A DNA stretch of 64,000 nucleotides from the NCBI GenBank assembly GCA_964036665.1, contig OZ038527.1:26081901-26145900 (forward strand), written 5' to 3'. Numbering within the stretch: position 1 is the first letter of the stretch; each line of letters opens with the position of its first letter. Both the position numbers and the translations under genes were made by a program. The notes beneath the pieces are model-generated. The model was given only the letters and a program-made list of their open reading frames with translations. It made no database searches and had not been told where the DNA came from. Source of the DNA: Gordius sp. MW1. Taxonomy: Eukaryota > Nematomorpha > Gordioida > Gordea > Gordiidae. Positions 1-12,706 of this stretch are shown one piece after another.

Positions 1-399
1 AGTATTTATCTTGTCTAAATCGTTTAACACTACCTACTACGGTGTCTAGTACGTATGCAAAAAGTGGAGGATTGGCGTCAGGTCGAAACCCTATTGAAGT
101 GGAATGCATTTTAGTAAAATTGACTAATAGCTTATGCAGCGAAAGTATTTATGAAAGATTAAGGAATGCAAAATAATGCCTGGAAAATAAATCGCTTGGT
201 AACCTCGTCCGTTTATCATGGATATTAAAAGAAAAATATTTCCGGAAATAATGAAAGTTTATGAACCTCAGATTGGTAACATGCAAAGAATCCATCGGCG
301 AACGATAAATTCAAGCAGAAATTCTCCTCACTTTTGAGTGTTTTGGGAGGAGAAGGGAACATAGACGACGTTTGAAAGATGCATATTAAACGGCGATGG
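1..399. other. Unassigned flank left of the hAT-type insertion
   Basis: No open frame or RNA gene is recognisable here. The stretch abuts the left target-site copy of the 408-6429 element, and RTE-type LINE remains resume directly right of that element at about 6438. It is therefore probably the other half of the same degraded LINE, but I could not align it to a specific domain. Confidence 0.35.
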
Positions 400-440
400 G
401 TTCTAGGTAGAGACCTGCAAAATCCATTTTTTTAAGGCCC

Positions 441-1855
441 GGTGTAATGATCTGAAACGTCGACATTTAAAAAACGCCGACGCTCAATTGAACATTCCTA
501 TTGGTTAATATGGCAATAACGCGTTATATGCCATATCACGTGATCTTCCTAAAAGCTCAATAGGCTAGTTTTGGCACAAAAACATGTATTTTTTTTGAAG
601 ACACTAAAATGACGACACAAGACTTTCAAAATATTTTAAGTAATTACTATGCATAATTATCTAAATTATAAATTAAAATTTAAAAAATCATAACAAGCTA
701 TTAATTTAGCCATTTAAGTATATTATCAAATCTTTTTTTTCACATGTATTTCATAAATTAGGTTAGATCAAGAAAATTATGAATATCAGTTTAGTCAAGC
801 TCAAACATTTGTATTTTATTCCATTTAACATATCTAATTTTGTATAAAAATGCACATAATCATTTGAAGCTTATTAAAAAATCTTTTACTTTATAGAATT
901 AGTCTAAGTTATAAACTTTACCTTAGTTTTAAGCTTATAGACAATAAAAATAATTAATAGGATAGGCTTATAAACATAGATTAGATATAATGATCATTAG
1001 CTCAAGCTCAATGAATTTAAATACTCACTCAGCTATTCCTTAGGTTATTATAAATGTACCAAATACAATATTAAGTTTATCATTTAGCTTTACCAAAATT
1101 ACAAGTAAAAGGATAGGCTTATAAACATCGATTAGATATAATGATCATTAGCTCAAGCTCAATGAATTTAAATACTCACTCAGCTATTCCTTAGGTTATT
1201 ATAAATGTACCAAATACAATATTAAGTTTGTCATTAAGCTTTACCAAAATTACAATTAAAAAAATAGGCTTATAAACATAGATTAGATATAATGATCATT
1301 AGCTCAAGCTCAATGAATTTAAATACTCACTCAGCTATTCCTTAGGTTATTATAAATGTACCAAATACAATATTAAGTTTATCATTTAGCTTTACCAAAA
1401 TTACATTTAAAAGGATAGGCTCATAAACATAGATAAGAAATAATGATCATTAGCTAAAGCTCAATGTATTTAAATACTCACTCAAATATCCTTAGACAAT
1501 TAAATGCACCAAATACAATATTGACTTTATAAATTATATCAGCTCAGGTTATAAGCTTTACCATTACCAAAATTACATTTAAAAGGAATTATAAACATAG
1601 ATCAATGATCACAGCTCAACAAAAACACATATCAAAAGAAGTAAATGCAGAGTGCTAAATATGAAAAATATTAATTACTAATATACCATGTTTGAATTAT
1701 AATCAATATTTTTTGTGAATTTTATAGGTAATTAACTAAAAACATCTGTTGATTGACGTTTGTATTAGCCCATAGCAATTTAATTTTAAATTTTAAGAAA
1801 AATTTTTGATTGGCACCTCGATTTTTTTGAGCGTCGTGGAAATGGACATTACACC
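441..1855. mobile_element. Non-autonomous inverted-repeat element with tandem core
   Basis: The ends are GGTGTAATG (441-449) and CATTACACC (1847-1855), flanked by the 5-bp direct repeat GGCCC on both sides (436-440, 1856-1860). Similarity between the ends extends inward imperfectly; both carry GACGCTCAA or its complement. It sits inside the GGCCCG-rich subterminal zone of the hAT-type element. No coding capacity is visible. The interior is AT-rich and dominated by a 150-bp tandem array. I do not recognise the superfamily; the duplication is 5 bp unless the G at the border is shared. Confidence 0.65.
960..1610. repeat. 150-bp tandem repeat, about 4 units
   Basis: Units begin near 960, 1111, 1261 and 1411, each starting with a variant of GGATAGGCTTATAAACAT. 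The first three are nearly identical over about 150 bp; the fourth is diverged and fades out near 1610. The array forms the core of the 441-1855 element. Confidence 0.85.
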
Positions 1856-2039
1856 GGCCCGAGCCTGGAATTTAAGATGAAAATAAATCAGGCCCGGCCC
1901 GGGCCCGAATTTTAGCATCTTTAGGCCCTTCCCGGAATTTTAGTAATTGCAGAAACACTTAATCAAAGCTAATTTTGGTAAAAAAAAATTTTATTAAATA
2001 ATAAAACGCACATAAAAAAAATTATAAATCGATAATAAA

Positions 2040-2245
2040 ACTATTTTGATCCAAAAAAACACCGGCATCAAAAGTTTCCGTGTTTCAATTTATCCGCTCT
2101 TCATAAATGCGGCCCGCTGACGAAAAACACTTCTCACTTGAGGCAAAAGCAGGTGTCGAAAAAAAATCTTACAAACAATAGGGCCAAGCGCTTGAAATGA
2201 CTACTGTGGTCTTTCCACCAATCCGATAATTCTATTTTTTCTCGT
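2040..2245 (-). pseudogene. hAT transposase C-terminal remnant
   Basis: Read on the minus strand, with at least two frameshifts, this encodes a tryptophan pair followed by the hydrophobic stretch and the ASSEKCFSSAGRI-type motif typical of the hAT C-terminal dimerisation region. It lies within the element bounded by hAT-type ends and 8-bp duplications, so it is most likely what is left of that element's own transposase. The catalytic domain was not found. It is clearly non-functional. Confidence 0.6.
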
Positions 2246-2519
2246 TGATCTTTACTTTGTGTTGGTGTCAACTTCATTTTCCCCTACATCTTTCCTCATA
2301 GAAGATGTTTTATGCCATATCCATTCCACAAAAATGGGCTATTGAGGATAAGAGATCTTTTTTGATTTTTGCAGGGCTTTTAAGTTTTGTTCAAAGTGGC
2401 TTGCATAGGTAATTTTTCCATTTTTCTTTTCCTGGACTTCCTTACAGCATTTATGCCTTTGGAATGAGTGTTCCATATTAAGCATTATCAAACTAACATA
2501 AATAATTTTTTTTTAAGAT

Positions 2520-5515
2520 GAAATTTATTATTGATATATATTTAAACATAATATTAAATGGTACAAATATATAATAATGATATTAAAAAAAACATTATAT
2601 GAGTAATATGTTTTCATCTTCCTCTTTTAGAAGAGGCCAGGAATCCAAAAAAGATTTGAAATTAAATTTTGCAATTAAGATGGCTATTGATTGTTTTAAT
2701 AAAAATGCGGGGGAATTTGGAGGGATCAGATCTGCCTATTTCTTTGAATAAAGCCAACGCCATTTTTCCATAGGATCCTGAACAGGAGGAAACTATTGGG
2801 ATAAAAATATTAGAGTCCAAAAGGGCCTTGTATTTTTGGAGCTTGCGTTCTTCGGGCGAGGGCCATGGGGTCATAATTAAGATTAGAGGGGGCAAATAGG
2901 TCTATGCATGTAAAATCCCACTTTAAAAGGAGGCCATTTTCCCATGGGACTAGCGATGAACCGTCAGGACGCATTCGACCTTCAAGGGCAGGATCTGAAG
3001 GTTCAAGTATGGATGGAATTTGGGCCTTTCTAATGGCTGACTGGATAATAGAATTAATTTTAGAGTGTCGCAAGTGTCTAAATTTATTAAGTCTGCAGTG
3101 TAACGGGTGGCGTGCTTCTTCATCCACAGGCAGGTTGCAATTTTTACAGGCATATGCCTTTGTGTATTTTATTCCAAGGCGTATTGCTACATTGTAGGAT
3201 AGCTCGCAATCCTCTAACATCATGTTGGAAAACCTGCTAGGAAAAGCCTCTAGCCATTCATGTCCAGATTTATCAAACACCAAAGATCTAAGGTTGTAAT
3301 GTTGTTTGGTATCGCAGCTCGAAAGGAGATAAGCAACGGAGCGCGAAACCAAACATGCATCCCAATCCTTTTGATTTGGTGTTTGTGGTGGTGAGCTTTC
3401 TGGTAGAACATTTAAATTCCAAAGTGATAGGGCCTGTATAAATGTTTCATCAAGGGGGTATGAGATTAGTTTGGCGACGATGGATTTTGAGGATAAGTGG
3501 GATGATATAAATGAAGCCAAGGATAAGGAGCTGAACGAATTCCCAGACCCCCAGATTTTGTTGGTAATGTGGTTTGTAGCCAGGTGTTAGTATCGAATAA
3601 TAAGTTCAGGGTGGATTTGATGACAGATTTTATGTGAGTTTCGAAATTATGTAAAATATGTGTATGCAAAAATGCGCTTGTTGATCGGAAGCAAAATAAT
3701 ATTTTGGCTATACTAAAGTAGTTTTTCAATATGTAAAATGCGTGATGGGCGGGCATAAGCTTAAAAATTTCATTTTTACATTTTAAATTTTTAAGGTTAT
3801 TGTCGAGATAACTTCTTAAGCATTCAGGACCGCCTATTGGAGAGCCTAGTAAAAATACCTCGTCCTTCTCGAGGCGTAGAAAAAATGCAAAGGATGGGTG
3901 GATGTCGTTGTGCTGTCAGAATAATCGCATTTTGTCGCGTTTAATGATAGGTTAAGTTTTATGTAGTATTCATTAATGATGTTAAGAGCTTTGATTAGCT
4001 CTTCCGTGGTGCCTGATAGGGTGGCATCGTCGAGATACCATACGTTTAACCTCAAATTGCATTTGTCGTTGTTTTCATCTATTAATGATTTGATGGCCAT
4101 ACAAAATAAGGGGGGGGCCAAGGGGGTTCCCCTGTTGAATGCCCTCAGCTGAATCAATGAAAAATTGTCCAAATTTTAAAATAGACGGGGTGCCATAATT
4201 TAAAAGAATATAGTTGGCACTTGGCATATTGGGGAAAAGCATCGATGAAAGTGTTAATAAAGGAATTTCTATTTAGGTTGTTAAAGGCATTTTGAAAGTC
4301 TAATTTTATAAAAGACTCGCTAGGCGGTAAATTTTCAAGGGTCAATCTAGCAGCATGCGTAGCTATTTCACAACCCCCTTTAACACCGAATCCTGATGAG
4401 GCATTAGAGATGGGGATAAATTATGCTTGATTGATTTGCATATAACTTTAGATCTGATTCTCCGGAAGACTCCACCGATGGCGATCGGTCTTAGAGTTTT
4501 GTTCTGTTTTTGAATAGCAAGTAACTTGGCCCCGAAAATTATTGGTCGTACTTCTTGAGGAATGTTGCCATTAATAATTAAATTGCAAAATTTAGTTAGT
4601 GCAACGAGCAGAATTGAAGAATTGATATTTTCAATTTTAATAAGATCTTGAAGATAAATTGGTTTGATACCATCCAAACCTGCAGCAGAGTCAATTGGAA
4701 AGGAATGGATAGCTTCACTAATTTCTGAGGATTCTAGTGTTAAGTTGGATGGCACAAGGGGGAAGCAATACTGAGACAGATGTTTTGGGTGTTTGGCAAG
4801 GAGGTGTTCATATGATTCCTGACTAGGGGTTACAATTGGATTGTTTTCCTCTAAAAGTCTCATGGCTCCTTTTATATTAAAAGAGTGAATTTTCCTGGAT
4901 ATCCTAGTTGCTGTTTGTTTTGGAGTTGATGATATTAATTTTCGTTCATCAGGTGTATAATCTGCAAGTGTATTATTAATGTCAAAATCCAATTTTCATT
5001 TTTAATTTTTTGTTATAGGTTTTTTTCCTCAGATTTGGGTGGGGCCAAAATGTGAGAAGAGAATTTGATTAATTTTCCCATGCAACAATGTTGTGTGGGT
5101 CACTTATGATAGTATTTAGCAAGTTTATTAAAAATTGTTGCCAACAAGGTCGTGCTCCTCTTGGAATTCTTGAAATTGTGGGGGTGAAGCCATGTGCCAA
5201 AAGAACTTTACTCCATGTTGAATCAGGAGGCTCATCACTGTAATAAACATTATTAGGGGTAGCTGAGAATATACTAGAGTTAGGTATAATGTCAATGTTA
5301 TTATTAGATTCAATTTCTAGTGCTGTAGAAAGACATATTATATTTGGAGGGGCCAGCTTACCAGCTGATAATTGGCCATTGGGGACAAAACAATTTTTTT
5401 TGTTCAAACAAATGTTCCTCTTACATGTAGGGCATAGAGATTTAAGTGCTACCATGGGTGTAAGGTGACAAATAAAGATTAATAAGAATTTCAAACGTGC
5501 AAGGTTGAAATTCAC
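2520..5515 (-). pseudogene. Decayed LINE ORF, R2-superclade type (reverse transcriptase + restriction-like endonuclease)
   Basis: Open pieces on the minus strand, in shifting frames, follow the domain order of the intact element at 57786-60596. The N-terminal part with a TISRIPRGAR motif is at 5069-5515. The thumb-proximal and early RT part, including AAGLDGIKPIYLQDL, is at 4363-4992. RT motif A (LDFQNAFN) is at 4154-4345. The YLDD active-site block is at 3846-4172. The CCHC knuckle and the RPD...WDFT endonuclease motif are at 2810-3520. The conserved tail is at 2662-2895. Frameshifts and small gaps separate the pieces, so no full protein can be made. It is inserted in the 408-6429 hAT-type element. 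The family is shared with copies at 12358-12706 and 35160-35450. Confidence 0.85.
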
Positions 5516-6284
5516 AGGGTATGTGTTATATTGTTATTATGCCTTTATGTAATAACATAAGTCTGTTTATTCTCATATTTAAGTGGTAAAGTAGGTTGTT
5601 ATGCAATATAAAATTTAACCCTTTAAGGTGAGATCAGGGCATAAATGAGCACAGTAAAATTTTATATTGCATAAATGAAAGATAATATGAAACATAAAAT
5701 TGTATTTATCTCAAATTTTGATAATCTGTTTTAAAAAGATTAAACCATTTATCCAGGGAAGATCAGGGTTTATTGGTATGAATACATAATTGGGTATTGC
5801 CTGAATAGCAGATGTTTTCATATTAGTTTTATTGGGATTTCATGAGATATAATTGGTATAGAAATATTGTAATTAAATATACTACTATAATAGTCTTGCT
5901 AAGAAATAATGATGAAGAAATAACTGTGATGTAAATCAATTGGGAAATATTAAAAAGTTATTTAAAGCATATTATTCTTTTAAATTAATGCAAAAATAAA
6001 GTAATTTTAGTTATACAATGGAATTATAGGATAACACATTCTTGCAAATCTTACAAAAAACAAAATCTATCACTCGTTTCTCTAAGATTTTCTTTTATTT
6101 TAAAAAATTCGTTCTAAATATTTTCAGCTATTAGCAGTAGATATTTTTTGTTCCATAATTAATTGTTTGTATATAGCATAAGCGCGAAATAAATAAATGA
6201 GTGTTTCAGATTCAATAACTTGCAATTAATATTTTGATATTTTATAAAAAAAATTTGCAACAGAATAAAAGTCTACTTAGGCTC
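5516..6284. other. AT-rich interior of the hAT-type element, no gene seen
   Basis: No coding frame, tRNA or repeat array is visible. Part may be the 5' untranslated region of the decayed LINE and part the original interior of the hAT-type element; I cannot place the border. Confidence 0.4.
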
Positions 6285-6437
6285 TTATTCCGGGCCGGGC
6301 CTATTATAAATTAGGCCCGGTCCGGCCCAAAATTTTAAAGTCTCAAAATTTAAAGCCCGAGTCCGGCACGGACCCGTCTGGGTTCGGGCTTTTCCGGGCC
6401 GGGCCTCGGGCCGCCCGTGCAGGTCTCTAGTTCTAAG

Positions 6438-7530
6438 ACAGACCAAACAATGCTTTATATAGGGAACTATGGTAGTGGAATCAATTGGTTAGAGATTTCA
6501 TTAAAAGAAAGAAAATTCTATATTTAAGGTGGCATGTTGAAGCATTATCCTAAATATAGGGAGGCAAAAAGAGCCGCAAAAAAGGACGTGTAATGGCGAA
6601 GAACGCTGTACACCGATATGGCATATAAACTCGATCATAAAGAGAGCGACAAGCTTATGTACAAATTGGCCAGGATAAGGGGGAAGAAAAGTCGCGATGT
6701 CAGAGTTTTTATAATAGTCATAAACGAGAAGGGTTAAACCTTATTTAACACGAAGGATGTGACAGAAAGGTGGAAAGCATGTTTCCAGGAACTTATGAAC
6801 ATTGCAAGGACGAAGATTTCTTTCCCGTTTTTGAGTCAAACATAAATATATTCGATATTTTTAAGAAGATTGAAGTTAGGACATAAATGACAAGAAGCAA
6901 AAGTAAAAAGCTAATAATCCAGATAATTCCTATGGAAGCATGGGTCGGATGCCGAGAATAAGGAGTCATAACCAGAAGGATTTTAATAATATATTGGTAG
7001 AAGGGCAAATTCTTAATCAATTTCAAAGGGAAAGTATACCCGCAAGATTGTGTCAAATTCAGAGGTATTAACATGGGCGTAGCCAAGTGGGGGGGGGGGG
7101 GTGTTGCAAGAAGGGGCGGCTGCCTCCCTCTAAATCTAAAATTTGTTGAAATTTATTAAAAATTATTACTAAAATTTCAAAAAATAAACATTAGCCGGCT
7201 ACGTCCATACGTATTAAGCTAACTCGCCTCTACTCTAAACTTATGGGATGGATCTTAGTAACAAGGTTGAAAAACGACGTGGAAATATCGGCTAACCAAT
7301 TCAGATTTGTAGCAAATTCACAATCGACCAGATCAAGACAAATGATGGATAAATATAGGTCAAAGAGAAGAGACCTACATATATCGACTTGGAGAAAGCT
7401 TATGACACTGTCTTTCTCATTTAATTTGATTGTGCCTTAAAAAATAAAATAACCCTGTCACATGTGCACGGCTTATGAAAAATATCTATGAAACCTCAAA
7501 TCGTGTGTAGAACGTCTTGTGGTTAATTCT
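6438..7530 (+). pseudogene. RTE-type LINE reverse transcriptase remnant
   Basis: Translation with stops and frameshifts gives, in order, an EAKRAAKKDV-like linker, YKLDHKESDKLMYKLARIR, a RWKACFQELMN block (about 6560-6800), then the RT region: RLKNDVEISANQF, a YRSKRRDLH segment and a degraded LEKAYDTV motif A (7243-7440). This order and wording match the RTE clade as I know it. The copy is interrupted by an M1 MITE (7072-7209) and its left part was split off by the hAT-type element. Confidence 0.7.
7072..7209. mobile_element. M1 MITE (CATGGGCGTAGCC ends)
   Basis: Starts CATGGGCGTAGCC, ends GGCTACGTCCATA. The flanks GGTATTAA (7064-7071) and CGTATTAA (7210-7217) match at 7 of 8 bases, consistent with an 8-bp target duplication. 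It contains a run of G after the left end and is inserted in the RTE remnant. Confidence 0.8.
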
Positions 7531-7860
7531 CAAGTTCCCCACCCCCCCCCCCCCTCTCTATATAAAATGCCGCTTGCTAGTTGCTAGCGCAGATGGTAGC
7601 GAACATTAATAGACAATTTTCTTCGAACAACCCCATCATATATATTATTTTCCCCTAGTTTCCAATAGGTATATATATATTTAGTATTGGCGTTATGCAT
7701 GTTTTATTCTGCGCGATTCGTTTATGGGAATTAGGCTTCTTATGTATTATTTAAACCGTAAGTAATCTATAAAATAAGTGAAATAAATATTTGTTGATTA
7801 TAGTAATAATGGTAAAAAAATACTCGTTTGACTTTGCAATTCATTTGGATAAAATACTAA

Positions 7861-8004
7861 TATTTTTAGGAATTTAAGTTTATTTATTTTTTTAGTAATA
7901 CAAACTTTTTATTCAATGGTATACTAAAAATTACATTTACGGCTAAAAAAGGATATAAAAACGCGTTATAACTAAACGGGTGGCCTTGATCCGTGTATTT
8001 TTTG
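7861..8004 (-). mobile_element. 3' fragment of LINE related to the 57.7-kb copy
   Basis: The segment near 7955-8002 closely matches the 3' end of the intact LINE (57760-57815), including AAAACGCG-TATAACTAAACGG and GATCCGTGTAT. A TTTATT (AATAAA on the minus strand) lies near 7907-7913. Everything 5' of this is missing, as expected for a 5'-truncated LINE insertion. Confidence 0.65.
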
Positions 8005-8105
8005 GACACAAAATAGTAGTGATATTTTAAGTTTTAAATATCGTCATAACCATAAGGTCTATTTTTATTTTTGTAATAACTTAAATTTGGGTGTAATAAA
8101 AGCAT

Positions 8106-10283
8106 CATACATACATACATACATACATACATACATACATACATACATACATACATACATACATACATACATACATACATACATACATACATACATACAT
8201 ACATACATACATACATACATACATACATACATACATACATACATACATACATACATACATACATACATACATACATACATACATACATACATACATACAT
8301 ACATACATACATACATACATACATACATACATACATACATACATACATACATACATACATACATACATACATACATACATACATACATACATACATACAT
8401 ACATACATACATACATACATACATACATACATACATACATACATACATACATACATACATACATACATACATACATACATACATACATACATACATACAT
8501 ACATACATACATACATACATACATACATACATACATACATACATACATACATACATACATACATACATACATACATACATACATACATACATACATACAT
8601 ACATACATACATACATACATACATACATACATACATACATACATACATACATACATACATACATACATACATACATACATACATACATACATACATACAT
8701 ACATACATACATACATACATACATACATACATACATACATACATACATACATACATACATACATACATACATACATACATACATACATACATACATACAT
8801 ACATACATACATACATACATACATACATACATACATACATACATACATACATACATACATACATACATACATACATACATACATACATACATACATACAT
8901 ACATACATACATACATACATACATACATACATACATACATACATACATACATACATACATACATACATACATACATACATACATACATACATACATACAT
9001 ACATACATACATACATACATACATACATACATACATACATACATACATACATACATACATACATACATACATACATACATACATACATACATACATACAT
9101 ACATACATACATACATACATACATACATACATACATACATACATACATACATACATACATACATACATACATACATACATACATACATACATACATACAT
9201 ACATACATACATACATACATACATACATACATACATACATACATACATACATACATACATACATACATACATACATACATACATACATACATACATACAT
9301 ACATACATACATACATACATACATACATACATACATACATACATACATACATACATACATACATACATACATACATACATACATACATACATACATACAT
9401 ACATACATACATACATACATACATACATACATACATACATACATACATACATACATACATACATACATACATACATACATACATACATACATACATACAT
9501 ACATACATACATACATACATACATACATACATACATACATACATACATACATACATACATACATACATACATACATACATACATACATACATACATACAT
9601 ACATACATACATACATACATACATACATACATACATACATACATACATACATACATACATACATACATACATACATACATACATACATACATACATACAT
9701 ACATACATACATACATACATACATACATACATACATACATACATACATACATACATACATACATACATACATACATACATACATACATACATACATACAT
9801 ACATACATACATACATACATACATACATACATACATACATACATACATACATACATACATACATACATACATACATACATACATACATACATACATACAT
9901 ACATACATACATACATACATACATACATACATACATACATACATACATACATACATACATACATACATACATACATACATACATACATACATACATACAT
10001 ACATACATACATACATACATACATACATACATACATACATACATACATACATACATACATACATACATACATACATACATACATACATACATACATACAT
10101 ACATACATACATACATACATACATACATACATACATACATACATACATACATACATACATACATACATACATACATACATACATACATACATACATACAT
10201 ACATACATACATACATACATACATACATACATACATACATACATACATACATACATACATACATACATACATACATACATACA
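8106..10283. repeat. Perfect (CATA)n microsatellite, about 544 copies
   Basis: An uninterrupted run of the tetranucleotide CATA (TATG on the other strand) for about 2,178 bp, with no interruption seen on reading. It has no stop codon in several frames, so it yields long apparent MYVC/IHTY reading frames that are not genes. It lies about 100 bp right of a truncated LINE end and directly left of a family C repeat fragment. Confidence 0.98.
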
Positions 10284-10304
10284 CTTTACTTAATATATAT
10301 AGAT

Positions 10305-10773
10305 ATGCTAGATGGCCGCTGCAGACCACTGGAAAAAAATGACCGCTGGCCAAAGTGTGAATCCAATGTTTTTTTGTATTTTGCCTATATATAATTATAG
10401 TCTAGTTAGCCGTCTGCTGGTCGCTAACCAATAGAAAAAATGACCACTGGCCAAAGTGTGTCGAAGATTTTATATTTTGCCCTTATATGATATTAGGCTG
10501 TTAGACCTTTTTCAAATTTCTCTAACTCCCTGCTTGACCATTGCCTCCTCCCCCTAGGCGTTCTAGACTCTTCCCCACTATCTCGCGCGAATTGCATAGC
10601 AAATATGCTACTATTATACGAAGTTTAGATGAGTTTTGTAAAAACAATACCCCAAAACTAGGCGCATGTACCAAAACAATAAAAACGAATCCCAAGTCGG
10701 ACCACCCCCAACGCCCCTTCCCCCCTCTTCCCCTACCAGGGGCAAAGCCCCTAGTTTATTTGTTTTTATTAAA
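10305..10773 (+). mobile_element. Family C composite repeat, short copy
   Basis: It begins with two core units containing GACCGCTGGCCAAAGTGTG and GACCACTGGCCAAAGTGTG (10340-10460). It continues through the family tail: a pyrimidine-rich stretch, AATTGCATAGCAAATATGCT, an ATACGAAGT segment, C-rich sequence, and a terminal hairpin AGGGGC-AAA-GCCCCT ending CTAG near 10757. The 5' head is absent. The tail hairpin differs in sequence from that of the larger copies but keeps the same shape. Confidence 0.7.
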
Positions 10774-11496
10774 TTAAAAAGAGGTAAAGCTGTTCGTTTT
10801 CACAAATCAAATTATGGGCTTATAGGTAGAACTTTGAATACGAACTAGTTCAAGTTCATAGTCATATTAAAAAAATTAGTTCAATTTCATATTTTTTCAA
10901 AAGTAGGTTCACGTTCAAGTTAGTGCTGGTAAAAACAAACTAGTTCTTATTTTGAATTTTGGAAAAATAATTAGTTCAAGTTCAGTTAAAAGTTCAATTC
11001 ATTTTTTTAGAAAACATATATTAAATTTTAATCTTTTGAGGAGTTTTTTAAAAGTGTTTTACTTGTTTCAAAATCTGGTTTTTAAATTTAAGCCAGATCC
11101 GCAATTTTATAATTAAAATTTTATGAATCGAATTTTCATGGATGATTATTAATAAAACATTGTATATTTTAACTTTACAAAAACTAACAGAGTTATTTCT
11201 CTTACGTAAATTTTTCAAATTAGAAATCGTCTTTTATAAAAACTAATTTAATAAACTTTTTTTTTCGTATACCAAAAAGCTTTATCAACAAAACCAGCTC
11301 TTCAAATATACAAATTCCCTGCAAAAAATTATTTTGGGTTGTAAATAATAACCATCCTTAATTTTTGTGATTTTTTGTTGATGTGGCCGGTTAACTTTTA
11401 CCTTTATATATAAATTTCTTTCGGCAATTTCTCTAGCTTGTTGTGTGTGAGTTTTTTGTTGGTGTGGGCGCCTAATTTTTAGGCCAAAAAGTATAT
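10774..11496. other. AT-rich intergenic sequence, no gene seen
   Basis: Between 10830 and 11010 the motif AGTTCAAGTTCA and close variants recur several times, suggesting a degraded short repeat. Otherwise I see nothing supportable. Confidence 0.4.
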
Positions 11497-11735
11497 GTTT
11501 GTCTGACTCCCTGCTTGACCATTGCCCCCTCCCACTCATAGGCATTTTTGCCCCTTCCCACCTATCTCGCCTATCATTGCATAGCAAATGTGCTGCGTTT
11601 ATACGAAGTATAGATGAGTTTTGTTACAACAATACCCCAAAACAAGGCGGGTGTACAAAAACGAAAAAACGAACTCCAAGTCGGACCCTCGGCGGGGTGT
11701 TAAGGGCGCAGCTCGAACCCTCGTTTTATATTGTA
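11497..11735 (+). mobile_element. Family C tail fragment, diverged
   Basis: It shares with 10541-10773, in order, CTGCTTGACCATTGCC, GCATAGCAAATGTGCT, TATACGAAGTATAGATGAG, the AATACCCCAAAAC segment and CCAAGTCGGACC. The terminal hairpin is degraded. The short open frames across it are by-products of the C-rich repeat. Confidence 0.65.
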
Positions 11736-11937
11736 CATTAATCTTTTTGAACTTGTCCTTTTAATGCAATACTCATCCTCCTCACTTCGGTACTTTCAAA
11801 TTAGTTACTATTTGATTTACATCATCAGCAACCGTTCTTAGTGTATTATTGGCTACCTCGATAGATATCTTTAAGAATGTCCGCCATAGTTTGAATTCCT
11901 TTACCCCTGCTAAAATCGTCATATGTCATATTATAGC

Positions 11938-12355
11938 CATAGACTAGATAGACTGATCATGCCATATGTTCCACATTGTAAATTGTGTGTCAAATCTCCA
12001 ATTTAAGACAACGATTGTTGTATTTCAATCATGTCATTCATTTTGCGCTATAAAAGTCAATTGACCTTCCTTTCCTCACTAGTTTATAAATTTGAACGAA
12101 CGTTAATAAATTAATATTATACAAAATATAGATGGCACTATATTATTAAACTAACTTTCATCACAGTCTTTACATTTTTAATTTTTATGTATTGTGTAAA
12201 TGATATTTAATTTAGAATTCTGTTTTTGATACCTATCCAATTCATTTTTTATTTATCTTTTTAATATTTAGTTCACAAAAATTCCTAACATCTATATAAT
12301 CACTACTAACTATTAAAATGGTGGAAAAAGGGGTGCACATTTTGTGTGCTGATGA
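11938..12355. mobile_element. M3 inverted-repeat element, one end lost
   Basis: The left end has CATAGACTAGATAGACTG as in the 47664 and 25604 elements. The right side (about 12315-12355) carries GGTGGAAAAAGG and GCACATTTTGTGTG, the complement of the subterminal sequence just inside the end at 25604. The right terminal repeat itself is missing, and LINE sequence begins within a few bases. Confidence 0.55.
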
Positions 12356-12357
12356 GC

Positions 12358-12706
12358 TGAGGGTCGAAAATTTAATAAATACAAAGCCCTTTTGGACTCT
12401 AACATTTTTATCCCTTTGGTTGCCTCATGTTCGGGCACCTTTGGTAAACAAGCTTTAGGTTTTTTTAAGGAGCTAGGAAGACGTTAACCTCCCTCCAAAC
12501 ATTCTATACCCTTTCTCCTTAAACAAAGACTTGGTATCCTTATAGCGAGATACAACTTTAAATCACTGGCCGACTTGTGGCCTCTTTTAGCTGATGATTT
12601 CGATGTAAACTGATTTTTATTTTTTTTTATATATTTATTTCATATCCTGTATTGTCAATATCTACGTATTTGATTCAATAAACTTTTTATATAATAAAAA
12701 AAAAGA
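12358..12706 (+). pseudogene. 5'-truncated LINE 3' end, R2-superclade type
   Basis: In the plus frame from about 12376, KYKALLDSNIFIP and a SCSG-GK motif match the conserved tail of the decayed LINE at 2662-2895, ending in a stop near 12488. A further RYNFKSLADLWP segment follows. AATAAA (about 12677) and a short A run (about 12695-12704) mark the polyadenylated 3' end. Only the last part of the ORF and the 3' UTR were inserted. Confidence 0.75.

Larger units (their letters stand above)
408..6429. mobile_element. hAT-type DNA transposon, decayed and host to nested insertions
   Basis: The ends are perfect inverted repeats, TAGAGACCTGCA at 408-419 and TGCAGGTCTCTA at 6418-6429. They are flanked by 8-bp direct repeats GTTCTAGG (400-407) and GTTCTAAG (6430-6437), which differ at one base. 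The TAGAG-type terminus and 8-bp duplication are the known signature of the hAT superfamily. Both subterminal zones are rich in GGCCCG/CGGGCC motifs (1856-1935 and 6285-6420) in an otherwise AT-rich element. A broken transposase tail lies at 2040-2245. The element carries a 1.4-kb inverted-repeat element and a 3-kb LINE inside it, so it is old. A second element with related ends lies at 38714-39737. Confidence 0.82.

Noticed and set aside
960-1610. CRISPR-like appearance of evenly spaced repeats
   Set aside because: The units are contiguous 150-bp tandem copies without unique spacers, in eukaryotic transposon sequence.
8034-10353. Several apparent proteins of 720-760 residues made of MYVC or IHTY repeats
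   Set aside because: They are translations of the pure CATA microsatellite, open in several frames on both strands simultaneously, with no non-repeat coding part.
10541-10848. Proline-rich plus-strand frames
   Set aside because: They translate the C-rich family C tail and terminal hairpin; the same tail elsewhere has no conserved frame.
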